The notes below the pieces were generated by a model. The model ran no database searches, was not told the origin of the DNA, and worked only from the letters and a program-made list of their open reading frames with translations. Made by a program: the position numbers and the translations under genes. From contig NZ_JAGGQP010000016.1 in NCBI RefSeq assembly GCF_018613235.1, forward strand, positions 145,753 to 209,752: a DNA stretch of 64,000 nt, in the 5' to 3' direction. The stretch is from Bacillus sp. ISL-41. GTDB lineage: Bacteria; Bacillota; Bacilli; Bacillales; Cytobacillaceae. Below are positions 53,055 to 62,803 of the stretch, in pieces; positions within the stretch are counted from its first letter, which is position 1; each line of letters opens with the position of its first letter.

Positions 53055-54464
53055 TTATTCCATCCATTCAGTGTGGAAAATACCTTCTTTATCGATGCGC
53101 TGATAGGTGTGGGCACCGAAATAATCGCGCTGGGCCTGAATGAGATTGGCCGGCAATGTTGCTGTTCTATAGCTGTCAAAGTAGGACAGTGCAGCCGAGA
53201 AGCTTGGCACTGGAATACCGTTCATGACAGCGGCTGAGATAATTTCGCGTAAAGACTGCTGGTAGCTCTCTGCGATTTGCTTGAAATATGGATCAAGCAG
53301 CAGGTTTTTCAGTGCTGGATCGCGATCGTAAGCTTCCTTGATTTTTTGGAGGAACTGAGCTCTGATAATGCAGCCGCCACGGAAGATCATTGCGATATCT
53401 CCGTAGCTTAAATCCCAGCCATATTCTTCGGACGCCGCTCTCATTTGCGCGAAGCCTTGAGCGTAAGAACAAATTTTGCTCAAGTAAAGCGCCTTGCGAA
53501 TGGATTCAATGAACGCCTCACGGTCGCCTTCGAATGGCTTCGTTTCAGGGCCAGAGAGGACTTTGCTTGCTTCCACACGCTCTTGTTTCATGGCGGAGAT
53601 AAAGCGGGCGAAAACAGATTCTGTGATAATTGGCAGCGGTACCCCAAGGTCAAGAGCACTCTGGCTAGTCCATTTACCAGTTCCCTTTTGGCCAGCGGTA
53701 TCAAGAATCACATCAACAAGCGGTTTTCCCGTCTCGTCATCCTTCTTCGTAAAAATATCAGCCGTTATTTCAATCAAGTAGCTGTCAAGCTCACCTTTAT
53801 TCCATTCGGCAAACACTTTGTGCAGCTCTTCAGCATTCAAGCCAAGCACATGCTTCAACATAAAGTAGGATTCGGAAATAAGCTGCATGTCTCCGTATTC
53901 GATTCCGTTGTGTACCATTTTCACATAATGTCCTGCTCCATCCGGACCAATGTAAGTTGTGCAAGCTTCACCATTCACCTTTGCGGCGATATCCTGGAAA
54001 ATTGGCGCAACCAGGTCATACGCTTCTTTTTGGCCTCCTGGCATGATGGAAGGTCCATGAAGTGCCCCCTCCTCCCCACCGGAAACTCCGGTACCGATGA
54101 AGTGAAGCCCTAGCTCGCTCAATTCCTGGTTTCGGCGCTGAGTATCAGCAAAATATGTATTGCCGCCGTCAATGATGATATCTCCCTTGTCCAGATGGTG
54201 TTTTAGTTGCTCAATTGTCGCATCCGTCGCTGCCCCAGCTTTAACCATCAGCAAGATCTTTCGCGGCTTTTCTAGTGATTGAACAAACTCCTCAACGGAA
54301 AAAGTTCCGACGATCTTCTTGCCTTTCGTTTCTTCAAGCATTTCATCCGTCTTTTCCCTGGAGCGATTATACACTGACACAGAATAGCCTCTGCTTTCGA
54401 TATTCATGGCGAGATTTTTCCCCATGACAGCAAGGCCAATGACTCCAATTTGCTGTTTTGACAT
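53055..54464 (-). CDS. gndA: 6-phosphogluconate dehydrogenase, decarboxylating
   Basis: Converts 6-phosphogluconate to ribulose 5-phosphate and CO2. The 469-residue enzyme has '[37 protein letters not shown]' at the N-terminus, '[23 protein letters not shown]', catalytic '[19 protein letters not shown]' (Lys/His/Asn) and '[12 protein letters not shown]'. It completes the oxidative pentose phosphate pathway with zwf. The GndA (NADP) type rather than the shorter GntZ type is judged from length. Confidence 0.95.
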   Translation of the reverse strand: MSKQQIGVIGLAVMGKNLAMNIESRGYSVSVYNRSREKTDEMLEETKGKKIVGTFSVEEFVQSLEKPRKILLMVKAGAATDATIEQLKHHLDKGDIIIDGGNTYFADTQRRNQELSELGLHFIGTGVSGGEEGALHGPSIMPGGQKEAYDLVAPIFQDIAAKVNGEACTTYIGPDGAGHYVKMVHNGIEYGDMQLISESYFMLKHVLGLNAEELHKVFAEWNKGELDSYLIEITADIFTKKDDETGKPLVDVILDTAGQKGTGKWTSQSALDLGVPLPIITESVFARFISAMKQERVEASKVLSGPETKPFEGDREAFIESIRKALYLSKICSYAQGFAQMRAASEEYGWDLSYGDIAMIFRGGCIIRAQFLQKIKEAYDRDPALKNLLLDPYFKQIAESYQQSLREIISAAVMNGIPVPSFSAALSYFDSYRTATLPANLIQAQRDYFGAHTYQRIDKEGIFHTEWME

Positions 54465-54595
54465 ATGTTAACTTCCCTTCTATCTAAAATTAGGTATTTA
54501 AGTTCATACAAACTAATTTAACAATGAACCTATACTTGTGCAAACAATCTGGTTTGTCCCTTTTTATTTTGACTTAACATGGTCATGCTAAACCA

Positions 54596-55876
54596 TTAAA
54601 AATCTTTTTTCTCATTTCTGCGATCCTGGAGGAAATCCTTATTAAAGCTCGTCCCAGCTCCGGCATTTTCCCTGGTTCGGAGCTTTTTGACTTGTGAGCC
54701 GGCACTTTCAATGATACTTTTACCATATTTCTCACGCAGCTGGCTCATCGTATTGATCAGCGGCTCCTTTTTGGCATCCTGCTCATAGGAAAATAAATCG
54801 AGCTGCTTCACTGCTTTGTCCGCTTCAAGCAGATCGGTGCCTGTAATCCCCAGCAGCCTGATAGGGTCTCCATTCCAATGCTTCAGAAAAAGCTTTTTGG
54901 CGGCCGCGGCTATTTCGTCCTGCTTCGATACAGGGTTCTGCAGCTTCTGGCTCCTGGTAATCGTCTTCCTGTCCTTAAAGCGGATCATCACACTAATGCT
55001 TGTGGCGACCGCCTCCTTCCTCTTCATCCTTGCTGCTACTTGCTCTGACAATCGATCAAGAACCTTCAGAAGCTCATGCTGATTCGAAATATCACGAGGC
55101 AGCGTAGTCGAATTGCCAATGCTTTTAAAATCGTAGACAGAATCCGGATCTACCTGGCGGTTGTCCTGGCCATTAGCTCTTTCTTTCAATCTTAATCCGT
55201 TGATGCCCAGCAGCCCTTTCAGCTGGATTTCATTTGCTGCCGCTAATTCGCCAATTGTATTGATTCCAATACTTTTTAGTTTGTCCGCTGTTTTTGTTCC
55301 TACTCCATGCATTTCCCCGACCTCGAGCGGCCAGAGTACCCTTGAGATGTCACGCTTTCTTAAAACAGTGATTCCCATTGGTTTTTTCATATCGGAAGCT
55401 GTTTTCGCCAGGAACTTATTTGGCGCTACTCCTATGCTGCACGGCAAGTCAAGCTGCTCAAGAATTCTTTTTTGAATGCTTGCTGCGATTTCCAGAGGCG
55501 CCCCAAGGTCTGAGCAATCCGTGATATCCATATATCCTTCATCAATGGAAACAGGTTCGACGACCTCTGTGTATTGGCGCAAAATATCAAACATAGCAGC
55601 AGATGCTGTGCGGTATCTGTCAAAGTTCGGTTTTTTTATAATTAAGTCCGGGCAAAGTTTTTTGGCTTCCCATAACGGCATTGTGGTCTTGACGCCGAAT
55701 TTCCTCGCTTCATAGCTGCAGGTGACAATTATTCCCCGTCTTTCTTCCGGATTGCCGGCAATCGCCAGAGGCTTTCCCTTCAATTCAGCGTCGTAAGCCA
55801 TTTCTACTGAGGCATAGAAACTGTTCATATCAACATGCAAAATGACTTTGCCCTTTTTTGGATACATTTCTTTCAT
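54596..55876 (-). CDS. dinB: DNA polymerase IV (YqjH)
   Basis: A 426-residue Y-family polymerase: 'ILHVDMNSFYASVEMAYD', 'VEPVSIDEGYMDITDC' (catalytic D-E), HhH 'MHGVGTKTADKLKSIGINTIGELA' and little finger. The C-terminus 'KAVKQLDLFSYEQDAKKEPLI' holds a Q-L-D-L-F beta-clamp-binding motif, and the tail 'GTSFNKDFLQDRR' is that of B. subtilis YqjH. ATG at 55876 follows GGGAAGTGGGATC; another ATG lies three codons later. No clear LexA box is visible in front. Confidence 0.94.
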   Translation of the reverse strand: MKEMYPKKGKVILHVDMNSFYASVEMAYDAELKGKPLAIAGNPEERRGIIVTCSYEARKFGVKTTMPLWEAKKLCPDLIIKKPNFDRYRTASAAMFDILRQYTEVVEPVSIDEGYMDITDCSDLGAPLEIAASIQKRILEQLDLPCSIGVAPNKFLAKTASDMKKPMGITVLRKRDISRVLWPLEVGEMHGVGTKTADKLKSIGINTIGELAAANEIQLKGLLGINGLRLKERANGQDNRQVDPDSVYDFKSIGNSTTLPRDISNQHELLKVLDRLSEQVAARMKRKEAVATSISVMIRFKDRKTITRSQKLQNPVSKQDEIAAAAKKLFLKHWNGDPIRLLGITGTDLLEADKAVKQLDLFSYEQDAKKEPLINTMSQLREKYGKSIIESAGSQVKKLRTRENAGAGTSFNKDFLQDRRNEKKDF

Positions 55877-56065
55877 GATCCCACTTCCCAAATATACGTT
55901 CCCTTATAGTTTATCAAAAAAACTCCTTCATTACCTATATAGAGATTATTTTTACGGTTTATCGAGTTTTGAACATTATGTGAAGAAAAGCGCCAAAACA
56001 TTAAATATCTTTACCGAAAAACCGATAAGAAAATATAAGGATATAGAAAAATGGGGGAAATTTTT

Positions 56066-57778
56066 ATGCAGCATTGGTCTATTGGCAGAAAGTATGCAAG
56101 CGTTTTCGCATTCATCATGGTCATTTTTTTGGGCAGCTTCATCTATTTGACGACTGTTTTGTCAAACCTTCAGAATGCGATCGATCTTGCCGAGGAAAAA
56201 AGTGATTATGCAATCATGATTAGTGAAATGGGGGCTACATTCCGCCAGAAGTATATCATTATCACAGACTACATAACCGAACCGAAACCAGATCTTTTGA
56301 CACTCTATAAAACAGAAAGTGATCAATTTAACAGTTCAGCTGACAAGCTTAAAAACAACGTAAAAACAGAGGAAGCCCAAACTTTGTTCAATTCAATTGT
56401 CAAAACAGATAAGCATATGGATAAAATCTGGGAAGATGAGATTTTAAAAACTGTTGAAGATTTCAAGAAAAACGGCGAACAGGTTGATATTTTTACCCAG
56501 ATCAGTCTTGCCAACAAGGCTGAAACAATCCGCGATATGAACATCGATAAGCTGAATGCGCTAAGGACAACGATACTTGATGACCGAACAACAATCATGA
56601 AGGAAACCCATTCATCAATCGCGTCGATGATCCGGAACACATTCATCATTATCATCATCGCGTTCATCATTTCATCAGTGGCGATGTACTTTGTCTCCCG
56701 CAATATCAGTAAAAACCTTAAAGATGTGGTTGCTTACTGCAAGAAACTCGCAGTCGGTGAGTTGAATGCAAAGGCATTGCAGGCCAAGAGCAAGGACGAG
56801 GTCGGCCAGATTATCTTGGCAATGAATCAATTATCCGGGAATCTTAAAGGCTCCATTTCAAGCATCCTTGCGTCATCTGACCAGGTAAATGAAATGTCAA
56901 GGAACCTGAAGCTAAATGCTGAAGCGACAACAGAAGCGAACAATGAAATCACGACATCCATCATGCAAGTTGCCTCTGCCTCTGATGAGCAGGTGAAGAT
57001 TTCCGAACGCACGAACGAAGCAGTCGAAAATGTTTCTTCACAATTGGTTGAAGTGACTGGTTCTCTTAAAGAGACAATCCAAACGACAACAAGCACGAAG
57101 AAAAAAATCGAGCAGGGTAAACTGTATGCTTTCAATGTCACCGAACAGATGGATGAAATCAATGGAAAGGTCACTGAATTAGCCAATGTGATCCATTCCC
57201 TTAAAAATAATTCTCAGGAAATCCATCGAATCATTGAAATCATTACTGATATTTCAAATCAAACGAATTTACTCGCATTGAATGCCGCGATTGAAGCAGC
57301 AAGAGCCGGTGAGCATGGCAAAGGCTTCGGTGTCGTCGCCCAGGAGGTCCGCAAGCTCGCTGAGCAATCAGCTGGTGCTGCAGAGAGTATCCGAACCATC
57401 CTTGAGCAGACTGGAAAAGAGACGAACCTTGCAGTGAATGTTATGGATGAAAGTCAGACAACCGTACAAAAAGGCAATGAACTGGTCGAGAAGGTAGCCG
57501 AAATTTTCACCGATATCGCTCAATCGATCGAGGAAGTCAGCTTAAAAGGAAATACCGCAAGCAGTGCCGTCATGAATGCCAACGATAGGATGGAGTTCAT
57601 GGCACATGCTGCAACCGAAGTAATCACCGCCTCTTCCAAGTCGGCACAATTCCTCGAACAGGTAGCTGCCACAACAGAAGAACAAAACGCCACAATGCAG
57701 GAGCTGCTGGAATCATCCAGCAAGCTGTCAAACATGGCTGAAGACCTGAGGAAATCATTCTCCAGCTTTAAACTGTAG
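56066..57778 (+). CDS. Methyl-accepting chemotaxis protein
   Basis: A 570-residue transducer: helix 1 (residues 8-31), an extracellular four-helix-bundle sensor of about 150 residues, helix 2 (about 188-210, '[19 protein letters not shown]'), HAMP domain, and the cytoplasmic coiled coil with the hairpin tip '[38 protein letters not shown]'. No PAS or Cache motif is evident in the sensor. Ligand unknown. It converges on a CheW-type gene across a terminator. ATG at 56066 follows GGGGGAAATTTTT. Confidence 0.93.
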   Translation: MQHWSIGRKYASVFAFIMVIFLGSFIYLTTVLSNLQNAIDLAEEKSDYAIMISEMGATFRQKYIIITDYITEPKPDLLTLYKTESDQFNSSADKLKNNVKTEEAQTLFNSIVKTDKHMDKIWEDEILKTVEDFKKNGEQVDIFTQISLANKAETIRDMNIDKLNALRTTILDDRTTIMKETHSSIASMIRNTFIIIIIAFIISSVAMYFVSRNISKNLKDVVAYCKKLAVGELNAKALQAKSKDEVGQIILAMNQLSGNLKGSISSILASSDQVNEMSRNLKLNAEATTEANNEITTSIMQVASASDEQVKISERTNEAVENVSSQLVEVTGSLKETIQTTTSTKKKIEQGKLYAFNVTEQMDEINGKVTELANVIHSLKNNSQEIHRIIEIITDISNQTNLLALNAAIEAARAGEHGKGFGVVAQEVRKLAEQSAGAAESIRTILEQTGKETNLAVNVMDESQTTVQKGNELVEKVAEIFTDIAQSIEEVSLKGNTASSAVMNANDRMEFMAHAATEVITASSKSAQFLEQVAATTEEQNATMQELLESSSKLSNMAEDLRKSFSSFKL

Positions 57779-57783
57779 CTGCA

Positions 57784-57818
57784 AAAAAACAAGCTGACCA
57801 ATTGGTCAGCTTGTTTTT
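57784..57818. terminator. Bidirectional terminator between MCP and CheW
   Basis: AAAACAAGCTGACC, loop AATT, GGTCAGCTTGTTTT with A/T tracts on both sides. Confidence 0.9.
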
Positions 57819-57841
57819 ATTCATACGAAGTAAGTAAAGCT

Positions 57842-58324
57842 CTAGTTATGTAATTCTTGTTTTTGGTTTTTCATATATTCCTTTATTTCTTTGATACCTT
57901 CAAGTGATTGGATCAATGTTTCCGGGTCTATTAACATGATCATGCGTTTATCGAAATTGGCCACACCGGTAATGAACCTTGTCTTCTGATAAGCAACAAG
58001 GCCTGGCTGCTTAATGTTTTCCGCAGGAATTTCAAGAATTTCCTTTGCATCCCTCACCAGGGCCCCAATTGATATTTCCGATGTTTCTATCACGATCAGC
58101 CTGGTTTTATCTTCAACTTGAATATCCCGATTATAAAGCACCTTTTCAAGGTCAATGACCGGAATCAGGTCTCCCCTTACTTTTGTTAAGCCTGTTACAT
58201 AATCAGGCATATGCGGAATCGCTGTCATCCCTTCCATTTTTTCAATCGAAATGACATAGAGAATCGGAAAAGCGTATTCTTCATTCCCTGCCTGGAATAC
58301 AACCGTTTTATTGCTATCAGCCAT
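57842..58324 (-). CDS. CheW-domain chemotaxis coupling protein
   Basis: A 160-residue single CheW domain: 'TVVFQAGNEEYAFPILYVISIEKM', 'IPHMPDYVTGLTKVRGDLIPVIDLEKVLY' (the conserved N/T-x-R-G-x-I/V-P-V-I-D-L motif) and 'IGALVRDAKEILEIP'. It links chemoreceptors to CheA. It lacks a receiver domain, so it is not CheV. It stands apart from any fla/che operon, so it may be a second CheW dedicated to the adjacent receptor. Confidence 0.87.
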   Translation of the reverse strand: MADSNKTVVFQAGNEEYAFPILYVISIEKMEGMTAIPHMPDYVTGLTKVRGDLIPVIDLEKVLYNRDIQVEDKTRLIVIETSEISIGALVRDAKEILEIPAENIKQPGLVAYQKTRFITGVANFDKRMIMLIDPETLIQSLEGIKEIKEYMKNQKQELHN

Positions 58325-58461
58325 TGGAGTACACTCCTTTATTTAATATTCCTTCTATCACTCTATTTAACTCCGGGTGAATACTAGTGAATCATTCCAA
58401 GTATTATATCGGATTTTTTAGAGTCATCTTTAGGACAATTGAAGCGGTAGTGTATTTAAGT

Positions 58462-58610
58462 TTAATGGACATTTTGACGGCCTGCCCGCCCCGAAATGTC
58501 TATTAAACCGTAGTTCTTAGACATTTTGGCGGTCTGCCCACCCCGAAATGTCTATTAAAACAAGTTTCATGAACATCTGACACCCTCCTCTCTGAAATGT
58601 CTTCCAAATT
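58462..58610. repeat. 52-bp tandem hairpin array D (three units)
   Basis: Units start at 58462, 58514 and 58566 with exact 52-bp steps. Unit 1 is 45 bp, bounded by TTAATGGACATTT and AAATGTCTATTAA; linkers ACCGTAG and AACAAGT are 7 bases. The middle has GGCCTGCCCGCCCCG-type sequence shared by units 1 and 2; unit 3 is more degenerate. It fills most of the 370-base gap between the CheW gene and the pepT-like gene. Confidence 0.88.
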
Positions 58611-58657
58611 CCTTATCACTCAGATTCTTAAAGAGGCGAAATCTATTTCTGTTCCAT

Positions 58658-58689
58658 GAAAAAAAGGGCTTTCCCAGCAGGGAAGCCCT
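58658..58689 (-). terminator. Terminator after the pepT-like gene
   Basis: AAGGGCTTCCC, loop TGCT, GGGAAAGCCCTT with one bulge, then TTTTT on the minus strand, 8 bases beyond the stop codon. Confidence 0.85.
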
Positions 58690-58697
58690 TCCTCGTA

Positions 58698-59819
58698 TTA
58701 TTGTGCAGCTACTTCTTCAATCAATGCGATAACCATTTCGGCAAGCTTGTTAAGCTCTTCGATTGGCATTCTTTCATTTGTTGTGTGGATTTCTTCATAC
58801 CCTACAGCAAGGTTGACAGTCGGTACGCCAAAGCCGGCAATGACGTTTGCATCGCTTCCGCCGCCGCTGTGCAGCAATTCTGAGCTTCTGCCGATTTTTG
58901 CGGCTGCTTTTTTAGCGAGCTCAACGACCAGGTCACCTTCGCCAAATTTGAAGCCAGGGTACATGACCTGCACATCGACATCTGCCTTGCCGCCCATTTC
59001 CTGTGCAGCTGATTCAAATGCTTCCTTCATTTTTGCCACTTGCGCTTCCATCTTTTCAGGAATAAGAGAACGTGCTTCTGCAAGGATTTCTACATGGTCG
59101 CAGACGATATTTGTCTGTGTACCGCCCTGGAAACGCCCGATATTGGCAGTAGTTTCTTCATCAATACGGCCAAGCGGCATTCTTGCGACAGCCTTGGCAG
59201 CAATCGTGATCGCGGAAACACCTTTTTCTGGAGCAACACCTGCGTGAGCAGTTTTACCATGGATGACAGCTGCCACTTTTGCCTGTGTAGGTGCAGCTAC
59301 GATAATGTTCCCTACCTTGCCGTCACTGTCCAGCGCATATCCGTATTTCGCTTTTACCAGTGAAGAATCTAATGCCTTTGCACCAACCAGGCCTGATTCT
59401 TCCCCGACAGTAATGATGAACTGGATTGTACCATGCGGAATCGATTGTTCCTTTAAAACACGCACTGTTTCAAGCATGACAGCAAGTCCAGTCTTATCAT
59501 CCGCACCAAGGATCGTCGTTCCATCAGTCACGACATAACCATCTTCAATGGATGGCTTGACCCCTCTGGCAGGAATAACAGTATCCATATGAGAAGTAAA
59601 GTAGATTGTATCTACACCTTCTTTTGTACCTTGTAAAGTACAAATCAGGTTTCCGGCTCCGTGACCAGTTTGCGCTGTCGTATCGTCCTCGAAAACCTCA
59701 ACGCCAAGGTCCTCGAATTTTTTCTTAAGGATACGTGCAATTTCAGTTTCATACTTTGTTTCAGAGTCAATTTGGACAAGCTCTAAAAACTCATTCAATA
59801 AACGTTCGTTATTAATCAT
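58698..59819 (-). CDS. yqjE: M20-family peptidase T-like aminopeptidase (YqjE)
   Basis: A 373-residue zinc peptidase: metal ligands in 'IYFTSHMDTVIPARG' and 'TTILGADDKTGLAVML', catalytic Glu-Glu in 'FIITVGEESGLVGAKAL', and 'LHSGGGSDANVIAGFGVPTVNL' and 'YEEIHTTNERMPI' near the C-terminus. The start 'MINNERLLNEFLELVQIDSETK' matches B. subtilis YqjE. It removes N-terminal residues from short peptides; tripeptide specificity is a family inference. GGAGG precedes the ATG. Confidence 0.9.
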   Translation of the reverse strand: MINNERLLNEFLELVQIDSETKYETEIARILKKKFEDLGVEVFEDDTTAQTGHGAGNLICTLQGTKEGVDTIYFTSHMDTVIPARGVKPSIEDGYVVTDGTTILGADDKTGLAVMLETVRVLKEQSIPHGTIQFIITVGEESGLVGAKALDSSLVKAKYGYALDSDGKVGNIIVAAPTQAKVAAVIHGKTAHAGVAPEKGVSAITIAAKAVARMPLGRIDEETTANIGRFQGGTQTNIVCDHVEILAEARSLIPEKMEAQVAKMKEAFESAAQEMGGKADVDVQVMYPGFKFGEGDLVVELAKKAAAKIGRSSELLHSGGGSDANVIAGFGVPTVNLAVGYEEIHTTNERMPIEELNKLAEMVIALIEEVAAQ

Positions 59820-59893
59820 CCTAGCCGACCTCCAATTATGTATATACTACTAGAGTATAACGCTAATTGAATCTTAACACCAAACACAAAATC

Positions 59894-61444
59894 CTACAGC
59901 GGGATGTTGCCGTGCTTCTTGCCTGGTCTGTCTTCCTTTTTCGTGCGGAGCATTTCCAGTGACTGAATTAGTTTGATTCGTGTTTCTCGCGGATCGATGA
60001 CATCATCGACCATTCCCTGGCTTGCCGCGACATATGGATTCGCAAATTTTTCACGATACTCATCGATTTTCTGCTGCCTTGTCTGTTCAGGATTATCGCT
60101 GTTCTGGATTTCCTTCGCAAAAATTATATTCGCAGCTCCCTGTGGTCCCATGACGGCAATTTCAGCATTCGGCCATGCAAACACCAGATCCGCCCCGATG
60201 GATTTACTGTTCAGGGCCACATATGCGCCACCGTAAGCTTTTCGCAAAATCACGGTGAGCTTAGGAACGGTTGCTTCTGAATAAGCATAAAGGATTTTTG
60301 CGCCATGACGGATGATGCCGCCATGCTCCTGCTTGATCCCTGGGAAGAATCCTGTGACATCTTCAAAAGTGATGATCGGGATATTGAAAGAATCACAGAA
60401 TCTGATGAAACGGGATGCTTTATCAGAAGAGTCGATATCAAGTCCGCCTGCCATCACCTTCGGCTGGTTGCAGACAAGACCGACGACCTCCCCTTTAATT
60501 CTGGCCAGACCAATGACAATGTTTTTAGCAAAGTCCTTCTGTATCTCCAGGAATGAGTCGGCATCGACTACCTGCTCAATCACTTTACGGACGTCATACG
60601 GCCTGATTGCATCGAATGGAATGGCATCCGTTAAATCTGGCCTGTAGTCATCATCAGCATCTGCCTCTAACCTCGGCGGCTTTTCTTCATAGCTTTGCGG
60701 CAGATAGCTTAACAGCAGTCTAACCTGCTCTAGTGTTTCTTCTTCAGACTGGCCATGGAAATGAGCATTGCCACTGATCGTGTTATGTACAATTGCACCG
60801 CCAAGGTCCTCTGCTGAAATTTTCTCACCGGTAACCGTTTCAATTACTTTAGGGCCGGTGATGAACATCTGGCTCGTTTTTTCGACCATGAAAACAAAAT
60901 CCGTAATAGCTGGAGAGTATACTGCCCCGCCGGCACATGGACCCATGATGACGGAAATTTGCGGGATGACTCCAGAATAAATGGAGTTGCGGTAAAAAAT
61001 ATGCCCATATCCATCGAGTGATACGACACCCTCCTGGATTCTCGCTCCGCCGGAATCGTTCAGACCAACAAATGGAGCACCATTTTTAGCTGCCAGATCC
61101 ATTACATTGGCGATTTTCTTTGCATGCATTTCACCTAAGGCGCCGCCAAACACAGTGAAATCCTGTGAAAACAAATAAATCGGCCTCCCGTTCACCTTCC
61201 CGTAACCGGTTACAACTCCATCCCCAGGCCCTTTCTGGTTCTCAAGTCCAAAGTCCGTGCTGCGGTGCTGGATGAATGGATTCAACTCCACAAAGCTCCC
61301 TGGATCAACTAATAAATCGATTCGTTCACGAGCAGTCAGCTTCCCTTTTTCATGCTGCTTTTCGATCCGTTCGTCACCGCCGCCTAGTTCAATTTCCCTG
61401 CGTTTATCGTATAGTTCATTGATTTTTTCATAGATGTCTGGCAT
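59894..61444 (-). CDS. yqjD: Acyl-CoA carboxylase carboxyltransferase subunit (YqjD)
   Basis: A 516-residue beta-type carboxyltransferase (propionyl-CoA carboxylase / methylmalonyl-CoA decarboxylase group). Visible: 'GPGDGVVTGYGKVNGRPIYLFSQDFTVFGGALGEMHAKKI', 'PFVGLNDSGGARIQEGV', 'MGPCAGGAVYSPAITDFVFMV' and 'ILRKAYGGAYVALNSKSI'. The biotin carboxylase and biotin-carrier partners are not in the window, so the reaction direction cannot be told. It follows mce after 2 bases, pointing to methylmalonyl-CoA chemistry. Confidence 0.9.
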   Translation of the reverse strand: MPDIYEKINELYDKRREIELGGGDERIEKQHEKGKLTARERIDLLVDPGSFVELNPFIQHRSTDFGLENQKGPGDGVVTGYGKVNGRPIYLFSQDFTVFGGALGEMHAKKIANVMDLAAKNGAPFVGLNDSGGARIQEGVVSLDGYGHIFYRNSIYSGVIPQISVIMGPCAGGAVYSPAITDFVFMVEKTSQMFITGPKVIETVTGEKISAEDLGGAIVHNTISGNAHFHGQSEEETLEQVRLLLSYLPQSYEEKPPRLEADADDDYRPDLTDAIPFDAIRPYDVRKVIEQVVDADSFLEIQKDFAKNIVIGLARIKGEVVGLVCNQPKVMAGGLDIDSSDKASRFIRFCDSFNIPIITFEDVTGFFPGIKQEHGGIIRHGAKILYAYSEATVPKLTVILRKAYGGAYVALNSKSIGADLVFAWPNAEIAVMGPQGAANIIFAKEIQNSDNPEQTRQQKIDEYREKFANPYVAASQGMVDDVIDPRETRIKLIQSLEMLRTKKEDRPGKKHGNIPL

Positions 61445-61446
61445 TT

Positions 61447-61860
61447 CTATTCAGCCTCCCCGTTTTTCTCGCAAAGTTCGTATAGAACGCTTCCAGTCGA
61501 TTTTGGATGCATGAAAGCGACCAGCGCTCCCCCTGCTCCTTTCTTAGGAACATCCTGAATCATTTTAATTCCATTTTCCTTCATATCATTGATTCTTTCC
61601 TGGATCGAATCTACACCCAGGGCAACATGGTGGATTCCTTCCCCACGCTTTTCGATAAAACCTGCAATGGCGCTTTCCTCAGATAAAGGTTCAAGGAGCT
61701 CAAGCTTCGTTTCTCCCGCTTTCAAGAAAGCTACTCTGACCTTCTCACTCTCCACTTCCTCTATCCCAAGTAATGGCAGCTTCAGCACATTTGTATAAAA
61801 TGGGAGGGCATGCTCAATAGATTTGACAGCAATGCCGATATGGTCGACCTTTTTAATCAT
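61447..61860 (-). CDS. mce: Methylmalonyl-CoA epimerase
   Basis: A 137-residue glyoxalase-fold (vicinal oxygen chelate) protein: 'KKVDHIGIAVKSIEHALPFY', 'KLELLEPLSEESAIAGFIEKRGEGIHHVALGV' and 'LVAFMHPKSTGSVLYELCEK'; His-12ish, Gln/Glu and His-90ish metal ligands and the C-terminal Glu are in place. It interconverts R and S methylmalonyl-CoA. GGAGGG precedes the ATG. First gene of a pair with yqjD (B. subtilis YqjC/YqjD). Bases 61861-62123 hold no other gene I can support. Confidence 0.93.
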   Translation of the reverse strand: MIKKVDHIGIAVKSIEHALPFYTNVLKLPLLGIEEVESEKVRVAFLKAGETKLELLEPLSEESAIAGFIEKRGEGIHHVALGVDSIQERINDMKENGIKMIQDVPKKGAGGALVAFMHPKSTGSVLYELCEKNGEAE

Positions 61861-62123
61861 GTAATTCCCTCCAAATATTATTTAAATATATTTAACTGTT
61901 TTAATATTCGACAAAAATGTCACAATTCCTCCTTAATTAAATGAAGAATGGGGTTAATAAAGAAATTATGATTGATATAATATTAAAGTTGCTTTATTTT
62001 TACCCTATCATAATTTTATTCAGTGAGCCCCATTAATGCATTGCTAAAAGGGTTGTTGAAATCATCCTGGGGATGTAAAATAATAGAGGAAGAATGCATA
62101 TGCTTTGGAAGGGGGATTTCTTT

Positions 62124-62219
62124 ATGCGTAAGCCAAATATCAGGAAGGTCGTAGTATACATCATGCTTTTTACTATGCTTGCTTCAACCCTTCTTATGGG
62201 ATTATCAACATTCCTATAA
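62124..62219 (+). CDS. prli42: Stressosome-associated membrane protein Prli42
   Basis: A 31-residue peptide: basic head (MRKPNIRKVVVYI) and one hydrophobic helix ending 'GLSTFL'. The pattern K/R-K-V-V-V-Y-I-M-L-x-x-M-L-A-S-T-L-L is that of Prli42, a membrane miniprotein that in Listeria tethers the stressosome and signals oxidative stress. GGGGG lies ahead of the ATG and a terminator follows. Whether this organism has a full RsbR stressosome cannot be judged from the window. Confidence 0.9.
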   Translation: MRKPNIRKVVVYIMLFTMLASTLLMGLSTFL

Positions 62220-62235
62220 TAACTATAAATAAATC

Positions 62236-62264
62236 AAAGGGCTGTCATCTGACAGCCCTTTTTA
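62236..62264. terminator. Terminator after prli42 (and of the transpeptidase gene)
   Basis: AAAGGGCTGTCA, loop TC, TGACAGCCCTTT and a T tract. A-rich sequence before it allows use from the minus strand also. Confidence 0.88.
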
Positions 62265-62777
62265 TTCGTTGATTGCTCCATATTCTTTACCTAAATCTAT
62301 AAAATCTTTAGAAGTAGAAGTAACTAGAATCTTTGTACCTAATGGTATGTATTCATACAATGATTCGACTGCCTCATTTTGAAGGCGGATGCAGCCCTGG
62401 GATATTTTTTTCCCGATGCTCGAGGGGTCATTTGTTCCATGTATTCCGTATGTTCGGCCATCGGTATCTTCTGCATCGAACCCAATCCACCTGCTGCCAA
62501 GAGGATTGTTGGGATTACCGCCAGGAATATCCTTTTTACGGTAATAAGGGTCGGGAGCTTTGACAGTGACGGTAAATAAACCTTCAGGTGTCAGTTCTTC
62601 TGATTTACCAGTTGCTGCGCTGACCACCGTCTGGACTCTGTTCTCATTGATCAGTGCGACTTCATTCGTCTGTTTATTCACAATCACAAATGGATCTCCA
62701 GGCAACGGATTTGTTCCAAGCGGCCAAATAGGTGAAAATACGAACGCTGCTAGAAGCATTGAAATAAACACTGGCAT
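62262..62777 (-). CDS. L,D-transpeptidase (YkuD domain)
   Basis: A 171-residue secreted protein: N-terminal hydrophobic signal (MPVFISMLLAAFVFS), then a YkuD domain ('DPFVIVNKQTNEVALINENRVQ', 'TPEGLFTVTVKAP', 'YGIHGTNDPSSIGKKISQGCIRLQNEAVE'), the last holding the catalytic H-x14-S-x-G-C-I-R-L. It forms 3-3 cross-links or attaches proteins in peptidoglycan. No LysM domain. ATG at 62777 follows GGAGGGATTAAC. It starts 27 bases behind the end of yqjA. Confidence 0.93.
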   Translation of the reverse strand: MPVFISMLLAAFVFSPIWPLGTNPLPGDPFVIVNKQTNEVALINENRVQTVVSAATGKSEELTPEGLFTVTVKAPDPYYRKKDIPGGNPNNPLGSRWIGFDAEDTDGRTYGIHGTNDPSSIGKKISQGCIRLQNEAVESLYEYIPLGTKILVTSTSKDFIDLGKEYGAINE

Positions 62778-62803
62778 GTTAATCCCTCCGTGGTCTATTT
62801 CCA

